Assembly (NCBI GenBank): GCA_024500155.1
Contig: CM044874.1
Span: forward strand, 70,789,795 to 70,853,794
Length of the DNA stretch: 64,000 nucleotides
Direction: 5' to 3'
Source of the DNA: Chenopodium formosanum
Lineage: Eukaryota > Streptophyta > Magnoliopsida > Caryophyllales > Amaranthaceae
Shown here: one piece after another, positions 57,562 to 64,000 of the stretch
Layout of the letters: each line of letters begins with the position of its first letter
Position numbering within the stretch: position 1 is the stretch's first letter
Notes under the pieces: model-generated
Told to the model about the DNA's origin: nothing
Database searches by the model: none
What the model saw: the letters and a program-made list of their open reading frames with translations, nothing else
Program-made: the position numbers and the translations under genes

Positions 57562-58721
57562 GATGTATTTGTATCTTGGGTCTTGGACTTTTGGACAATG
57601 TATGCAAAGTCACCAGAAATGTATGATCTCATTTGGTAGATTAATATTCTTTTGTAGCAAAAATGTTGTAAGCATTTGATGGGAAGCATTTGTTCAGGTG
57701 TAAGCATTTGATGAAGCATTCTGACCTTAGAAAATTTGCTAAGCTTATTTCAAGTCGAAAACTTACATAGATGTCAGCTAACTCTTACATCATTTCAGTG
57801 CGATTTTTTAACTCTCTGATGAACTTTAGCTTCTAAATAATGGTACTACTGTTTAAGTTTTTGTTCCACTACGACAATTACAGGTACAACTGAGTAATGA
57901 AGTGATCCATTTCTGTTTATAATTGAGATGCAGAAGGGGGGGGGGGTACGACTAAAACATCCAAATGTACCACTAAAACATCTTAATGTACCACTGTATG
58001 TACATTATGTTGAGTTGTTACTGATACCTGGTGAGGTGCAGCTGAATACTAGGAAGCTATCACTTAATGAATATAAGTTACCAGTTCATGGAATGTACTT
58101 ATTAATGAGGACAATAACAGTTACAATAAGGTACGTTTGTGTTTCACTAATTGTTCAAAAATGGTGAAGCTGTGCTCTTTTTAAGGTACTTTAGTTTCCT
58201 AAACATTTATTGTTGTGGCTTTGGGTTGGGTTTGGACTTTGGGTTGGGTTTGGACTTTGGGCTTTGGTTTTGATTCATATAAACATTGTTTTTCAAATTA
58301 CACCTAAGAGTCCATACAATTTGCATTGTTGAAATTTTATTTTAACAACAACAACCTAACCTCCAAGTTTTCAATTTTATTTTAGCACGTAAGTACAAAA
58401 AACAACCTAACCTCCAAGTTGTAAATTTTAGTTTAGCAAATACATATTCCCTTTAGAAAAGCATTTATAGATGCATTGTTGAATTTTGAGTCCGAATAAG
58501 TATGTCTCACAAGGTTAAACGTAAGTACAAATAAGATTAGAAAAGCATAGTATGACATTATAATAACTCACTAAAAATAACAATTCACATTACGGATAAA
58601 CTTTAATTAACATAATATATGGGTAATTTTACCATAAACAGTAGTTACCATACATAATCAAATCCTAATTCCAGTACTAACCATAAAGAGTAGTTACCAT
58701 ACATAATCAAACCCCACTAAT
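57562..58721. other. Intergenic, with GTACCAC repeats
   Basis: A G10 run lies at 57937-57946. TAAAACATC plus GTACCAC words repeat at 57954-57998. GGTTGGGTTTGGACTTTGGG repeats at 58224-58262. No gene supported. Confidence 0.5.
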
Positions 58722-59072
58722 TCATTTCTTAAGATACACCATAAACAGTACAATGGCTGCTGTTATGCCGACCTTGATACACAAGGCAATGATTTTTTCT
58801 AACTCTTCCATTCTTTGCCATATCATACGAAAGCCAACCGCATTCGTCGTTCGAACGAGGTCCTCTTCCTTCGCCCACTGCCAATAGTTGCAAGCTCTAC
58901 AGCTATAGTAAGGCCTACGGGGATTGGCTTCCGAAAGAGATATCCGGAATTCCGCTATTGACTGACCACCACAATTACAGTTCTTTGCCGCCACCCATGA
59001 TATCCCGGTTTCGGAGTTGTTAAAGTTGGTTCCCCTTGCTTGGGAAGACCTTCCGGTTGTACTTATAGACAT
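58722..59072 (-). CDS. Small GRF-type zinc-finger protein with a membrane tail
   Basis: A single-exon frame of 116 residues with a true ATG at 59072. After a Ser/Thr-rich start it has NCNCGG, about 25 residues, then SCRACNYWQWAKEED: the CxC..CxxC pattern plus YWQWAKE typical of plant GRF-type zinc-finger proteins. A short helix (MIWQRMEELEKIIA) and a hydrophobic end, VGITAAIVLFMVYL, followed by KK, suggest tail anchoring. GRF fingers bind nucleic acid in other proteins; in this short plant form the role is unknown. Intact, no intron, convergent with the FAR1-like pseudogene. Confidence 0.8.
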   Translation of the reverse strand: MSISTTGRSSQARGTNFNNSETGISWVAAKNCNCGGQSIAEFRISLSEANPRRPYYSCRACNYWQWAKEEDLVRTTNAVGFRMIWQRMEELEKIIALCIKVGITAAIVLFMVYLKK

Positions 59073-60104
59073 ACTTTCACCTTGTTGAGAGTATGATGTT
59101 TTGGATGTCTTCTTTTGTAAGGTTGCTGCCTATTTATAGGAACAACATTGGCGGTAAAATGTTGGGGGAAAATTTTCATTTTCCCGTATTGAATTTCCAT
59201 GACTTGGGCCCATTATTTTACTTTACTTTGGACGGTTCCTATTCCACAATGTTTCATTTTGATCCTCTTTAACAAGGTTAGATATCATTGACACCAAATG
59301 TTTCCAAAATATTTAAGTCAATGGTACGTTATGTGTAACCAGTGGCTGTTATTGTAGTTCTAGTTGTACGTTAGTTGAGTGTAAATATGTGTTACAAAGA
59401 TTGTGTTACTAAAATTTTTAAAACCTATATTATCTTCCTCTATTACCTAAAACTAATAAAATAACCACAAATGAAGATCTACAATACTAAGGGTTTCAGC
59501 TTTAACACTTCTAGTACCAATAAAAGTCATATAAATTATCAAATTGAATTATAATAATAATCTGTGTAAATCGTTATTTGAAATGAATGTAATGTCACTA
59601 GTTTATCAAGTACTGTTATTTATTTATTAAGTACTGCAAATTACCTTAAGATTTAAATTTAAAAAAAAAAGTGTCGTCACTTGGTATTGGGCGACACGCG
59701 ACCTGTACCGGGTAGCGGTCCATCATTCCTCAGAAATCCCATGAATTTCCACTTTCTATAAAATGGGGGAAGTTCATTACTTACAATTTCCTAGGAAGTT
59801 CAATTTCGTGGAAGATCAATTTTCCAATCTATACTTGTTTTTTGGTCCTCAAATACGATTCGATGTCTAATAGTTATTTTCATCATAGGTTTAAAGTCAA
59901 AACTTGAATAATATCATTTTTTTGTCCTCAAATAATTCGTATTTGGCTTTTTGGATTCAACGTTGGTTGCATACCAAGATTTTGAGTTCATTGCTATAAC
60001 TTTAATACATTATTATATTCCAAATATGACATCCCATGCTTCATACATGAATTACTCCCAAATGGTTTGGTATAGGGTTTTGGTTAAACGCATACACATG
60101 TGTA
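59073..60104. other. Intergenic
   Basis: Upstream of the GRF gene on its strand. No coding sequence or clear repeat; the words GCGACACGCGACC (59690) form the only GC-rich island. Confidence 0.5.
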
Positions 60105-60960
60105 GTGGTACCCTAGGGTATGCAAATGGTACCCTATGAAGGGATTGCCAAACTGAAGTGGTACATTCCTTTTAGTGTTATTTTCATTATTGTCCATCGT
60201 ACCTTTCAGCATATCAGTGGAAGTAATCACTACTTCAGTTAAATTAAAAACAAAAAATTTCTGTCCAGTTGTACCCTAGTTTCGTTAGTGGTACCCTAGC
60301 AGTTCATTGAGGTTATAACCATAAAAGAGAATTAACAAACAAACATTCCAGCTAATATTTCATAAGATCAAATAATATAACACAACTAAACAATTACGGT
60401 TTTCAAATTATTTTCCTTGTCTCTCTTATCACGAGAAGATTAAACTCACTACTACTATTACAAATGACATTAAATATACTTTGGGATTCATTCCATTCAT
60501 CTATTTGTTGTGATAAAATACACTAGCTCAAATTCAATCCAATTTACCAATATGTTGTTATCTAAAACTCCAAATTATGACTTGCTAAGTTTAGAATCTT
60601 GAGATACTCAGCATTGATTCTCAACTGACAAAAAAATCACTTCATAGTATTTCAATACATTCCATGCTATGTTGAGTAATCCAAAAAGCTTTGGTTAGAT
60701 GAATAGATCCAGTGGTACCCTATAGTGTATGAGTGGTACCCTAGAGTATATGAATGGTACCCTTAACGAAGGGTTTGGCATCTACAAGTTTTATTAGTGG
60801 TGCATTCCATTTAGTGTTATCCTTGTCATTGTAATTCGTACCTTCCAAAACATTAGTGGAACAAAACAATGTTTTGATGTGAATGTATTAAAACATAAAG
60901 AAAGTGGTACCCTGAACTGTCTTAGTCGTACCCTTTGATATGTTGGTCGAACCATCCATG
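60105..60960. repeat. Diverged direct repeats rich in GGTACCCT
   Basis: 60105-60330 and 60713-60960 align: each has two or three GTGGTACCCT..., then GAAGGG..TGCC/GGCA, then a GTGGTRCATTCC..TTTAGTGTTAT segment, CGTACCTT, ATTAGTGGAA-like text and further GTACCCT words. At least nine GTACCCT are present in 860 bases. Function unknown; it may be promoter or spacer of the gene at 61325. Confidence 0.65.
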
Positions 60961-61324
60961 TAAGTTCGTACAATTGTGAACTCTTAATGCGGTTGTTTGC
61001 TTTGGAAATTGGTGTGTCTTTCATTTTGTCTTTTCCTCTACTTCTCTTTTAAGTTGTTGTGTGTTGTCCCATCGAAGTACTCCTATGTTAGTCATAGGTT
61101 ATCCTATGTCAGTAGGTTCTTCTGGAGCCAAAGATTTTTTTGTTGATTTGAAGAGTTTATTTTAATTTTTTTTTGTTTTTTTTTTGTTTATATTAATTTC
61201 TTTTACTTGGAATTTATTATTATAGGATTATTTAAAGGTCATGCCAAAAGTGTCTTTTCTTTTCATATATCCTAGCCAAGCAATATCTTAAAAAAAACCT
61301 TATTTTGCTTCTTACAAAAAAAAA

Positions 61325-62953
61325 ATGGCAGAGCAAAGTGCAACATCCACCCAACAACCCACCCGCCTCCGTAGCATTGGCGGATTACCCATGCTCCCCC
61401 ACCCTTCCGAACCTGTTTTTTATTTTCTTCCTTTTATTGCTACTATAGATCCCGAGCTTGATTTCAATAACACCCCCTACTACTCTAATCCCATGGACTA
61501 CATGATGATGTGTGACCCTATACCCGTTAAAGAACTTCGGGACCAATTAATTGAGTCGCTTGATTACCGCACCACCACTTTCATACGACAGAGTGTCATG
61601 GAGGTTGGTGACAACCTTTGTCGCCCGGCTTACTTCCCCTTGCTCTCTGATTTGGAAGGCTACCAACGCAACGGGACTGGAGCCTTTGCAAAGTGTCTTT
61701 GTGAACATGATAGGGGGGAAGATGAAACTTTCATCCCCTCTGATCTGGTACCAATGTTCGATCGGAAGCCCTTCTTCCGCGCTGAGTCTATGCAAGTGTT
61801 TACCCTCCCCCTCAAAGAGAGACACCTCTTTTTTTGTCACAAGAGCGCTGCTGTCCACATCATGGAGGTTCAAGAGCCGGTGAAAACGGTTAGGGTAAAT
61901 GTGTTCTCTTGTATCACGAATGAGAAGAAGATACGTTATCATCGTGTGTCAATCTATGGTGATCAAACCGGTGACGGGCCTCATACTCCCCCTTTTCCCA
62001 TAGGTTCATCAATTATAGTTTTAAATGCCCGTAGTGTTCATCGTCCATCATTTTTAGAAACTATTACCAAACTATTCAATGCTTTTACCCCTGATGTTTT
62101 CATTGTTACTGAAGCTCGGGCAGACAACACCATGCTAGAAAGCCTTATTCGAGATTTGAATGGAGTGTACGACGTTGATACTTTCGGTACCTACAACGGG
62201 TACAACGGTGTCCTTCTTATCTGGGCCAAACAAGACGTGTACCCGAAGGTCAAGCACAGAGGTATGCATGGTTACGACCACCAAATGGGTGTTGCTATTG
62301 AGGTATAAATGCTTATTCCCTCCTACTTCACTATTTCTCAAGTTTTGGATATGCTTGTCCTTATAAATTCATTTAACACTTCGATTTTGGTCAATCGACC
62401 GATGCATTTATATATTAGTCAAATTTTCATGAATGGAATTTGAAAGAAAGAATTAGGATATTAAGAGTTAGGATATTAAGAATTAGGAATTTGAAAGAAA
62501 GAATTAGGATATTAAGAGTTAGGGATGCATTTAGATTTGAGTCAAAGTTTAAAGAGTTATGATATTAATAATTAGGATATTAAGAGTTAGAATTAGGATA
62601 TTAAGACTTATGGATGCATTTATATTTGAGTCAAAGTTTAAAGAGTTGAAGTTGAAGAAGAAATTGTACGGTTACTTTCCTAGTCTTAAAGTCAAAGTCT
62701 CATCTCACATGTTCCTAGTCTTACAAGACATATGAGCGACATATTACATATATTATGGTTATGTTATACCCTTGGTTTATATGTTACAAGTAGTGCATTG
62801 AGTTACTTAATTGTTTATAACAACTTGTAGGCTGGTGCGAAGAACTGGGCCACACAGGACCCTACTCCTAGCTCGCCAACATACTCCGACATAGGACTTG
62901 ATGAGGAAAGCTCGTCTCATGACTGGAATGAGGACTTATCCGATGGTGCCTAA
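61325..62953 (+). CDS. Unknown protein ending in an endonuclease-like segment
   Basis: Two exons, 61325-62302 and 62831-62953 (GT-AG, phase 0), give 366 residues. Residues 1-220 (PHSE-rich start, YFPLLSDLEGYQRNGTGAF, LPLKERHLFFCHKSAA) match nothing I know. Residues 228-325 (SSIIVLNARSVHRPSFLETI, FTPDVFIVTEARADN, YNGYNGVLLIWAK) resemble the first third of the exonuclease-endonuclease-phosphatase domain of plant LINEs: a strand with N, a PD..V.TE metal-binding glutamate, and the GG..L.W turn. The rest of that domain is missing, so catalysis is unlikely. Exon 2 adds an acidic, Ser-rich tail. The frame is intact and AT-rich flanks contrast with its coding composition. It may be a domesticated LINE fragment. 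Confidence 0.65.
62436..62646. repeat. Short repeats in the intron of the unknown gene
   Basis: GAATTAGGATATTAAGAGTT occurs several times, and a longer unit with GGATGCATTTAKATTTGAGT and CAAAGTTTAAAGAGTT occurs twice. Intron only. Confidence 0.75.
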
Positions 62954-63401
62954 GGAGATTATGTGAAGCGTGGCAGCTCCTATTTTATATATAAACTATA
63001 TGGAGTTGTGAATCATTATATGTTAGGATTTTTTTGGAAAGATACGGACCTTTAACCGTAACGTATTAGTAAGGCTTAATATTTTGTACCTTTTCTCGTT
63101 CAATCCCGATCTAGTAATGTGTAACCCTTTATTTTGATGCTTAAATGTGTGTCATTACAAATAACTTTGTAACACTTTATTTTGATGCATACTTTGTTTG
63201 TTTACATATAATTAAAACGCTCGATTGTGAAGGGCGTTAAATAGAAATATATTACCACACCAACTGTGGGAAAAATGACAAGTACAAACATTAATGACCT
63301 TTACCAAAATATTAGAAGATACCTCTACGATATAATATTGTTCCATCTGAATTTGGAAGAGTACAACTGGATACAAAAGGGTTCAATTCGCTTTATACAC
63401 T
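62954..63401. other. 3' flank of the unknown gene
   Basis: Contains the probable 3' UTR (ATTTTGATGC...TAAC repeated at 63123 and 63170). No gene. Confidence 0.5.
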
Positions 63402-63920
63402 ACAATCCAACTACAAGGGCTAAGTGTACCATTTAAATACAAAATATACAACTAATTCATACAACATAGACTGGCAACACCAACTAAAAGGTCGGAAAGT
63501 ACCATTGAAATGCAACTATACACTATTGAGGTTTAATATGGTCACACTGAAGGAGAAAATAGTCGCACTAGAATATATGTAAAATTTTACATACGAATAC
63601 AATAACGTGTTACTATTATATGAATATTTGCCTTATACAACTACAAGGGTTAATTGTACCATTTAACTGCATCAAAATACAACCCATTCATAAAACATAG
63701 ACTACCAACATCAAGTGGAAGTCTGAAGGTACCATTAAAACGCAACTATGCACTATTGACGTTTAACATGGTCGCACTGAAGGAGAAAATAGTCTCCGCA
63801 GTCGTTTACTTTTTTTCCTTATTATCTAATTAGGAATATATGTAAAATTTTAGATACGAACACAATAATGTGATGGTATATATGTTGTAGGCATACGTTT
63901 TGAAATGAAATATTTGCCTC
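63402..63920. repeat. Two diverged ~240-bp direct repeats with GTACCATT
   Basis: 63402-63632 and 63640-63920 align: CTACAAGGGYTAAKTGTACCATTTAA, CATAGACT, AGTACCATTRAAA / GGTACCATTAAAA, CTATTGAGGTTTAA / CTATTGACGTTTAA, CACTGAAGGAGAAAATAGTC, ATATATGTAAAATTTTA. The second has about 40 extra bases after TAGTC. The repeat may continue past the window. Confidence 0.75.
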
Positions 63921-64000
63921 TCGCAATAAGGAACATGAACAATAACTTAACTTAGTTAATATTACATAATAAAATGTTTGGCTAGCAACATAATCATAAC

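Overview
This is a 64 kb stretch of an AT-rich plant nuclear genome. The signs are GT-AG introns, a plant importin-alpha gene, Tat-lineage Ty3/Gypsy and Copia-type LTR retrotransposons, Helitrons, hAT, Mutator, Harbinger and Stowaway-type elements, and FAR1-type transposase relatives. A eudicot is likely. Stowaway-like ends of the form CTACxxCCG and a Tat/Retand-like element fit Caryophyllales, but that is a weak inference.

Layout. (1) 1-19214: the 3' part of a large Tat-lineage Ty3/Gypsy retrotransposon whose 5' LTR lies left of the window. It carries gag, protease, reverse transcriptase and RNase H, then a second (archaeal-type) RNase H and integrase, then a five-exon gene on the opposite strand, and a 3' LTR at 18561. 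The pol gene is split by a 7.7 kb nested Copia-like element (4046-11740) with a perfect 5-bp target duplication, GAAAT. Both elements are decayed. (2) 19215-29270: a repeat field with Mutator-type MITEs (one interrupted by another MITE), a 1.74 kb non-autonomous Mutator-like element, a Helitron, two Stowaway-size MITEs, three tandem ~460 bp units with Helitron-like starts, and a complete 805 bp TRIM. (3) 29270-32150: a broken PIF/Harbinger transposase with its Myb/SANT-like companion. (4) 33315-35254: five internal exons of a PLAA/DOA1-type ubiquitin-binding WD40 gene, truncated at both ends and with a broken splice donor. (5) 35388-40738: a Helitron field made of a head-to-tail array and several units sharing a GC hairpin and CTAGT end, with a hAT MITE inside. 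(6) 41046-43451: a Mutator foldback element, a hAT MITE, another possible Mutator-like element and a Stowaway relic.

The right third holds the genes that look intact. 44027-46655 (minus) is a three-exon P-loop NTPase with a C-terminal membrane segment. 48525-52727 (minus) is a ten-exon importin-alpha gene whose exon phases close exactly into 529 codons. 53580-57561 (plus) is a FAR1/FHY3-like, Mutator-type transposase gene broken by two stops and two frameshifts. 58722-59072 (minus) encodes a small GRF-type zinc-finger membrane protein. 61325-62953 (plus) is a two-exon gene whose product joins an unrecognised N-terminal region to a short segment like the start of a LINE-type endonuclease domain.

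The host genes are nuclear import (importin-alpha) and an uncharacterised P-loop protein; I see no pathway linking them. Most of the remaining sequence is a record of nested transposition. The least explained part is 53.5-64 kb, where the FAR1-like pseudogene, the GRF protein and the endonuclease-like fusion lie among diverged repeats rich in a GGTACCCT motif. Exon joins were worked out by hand from splice consensus and reading phase; no database search was possible.
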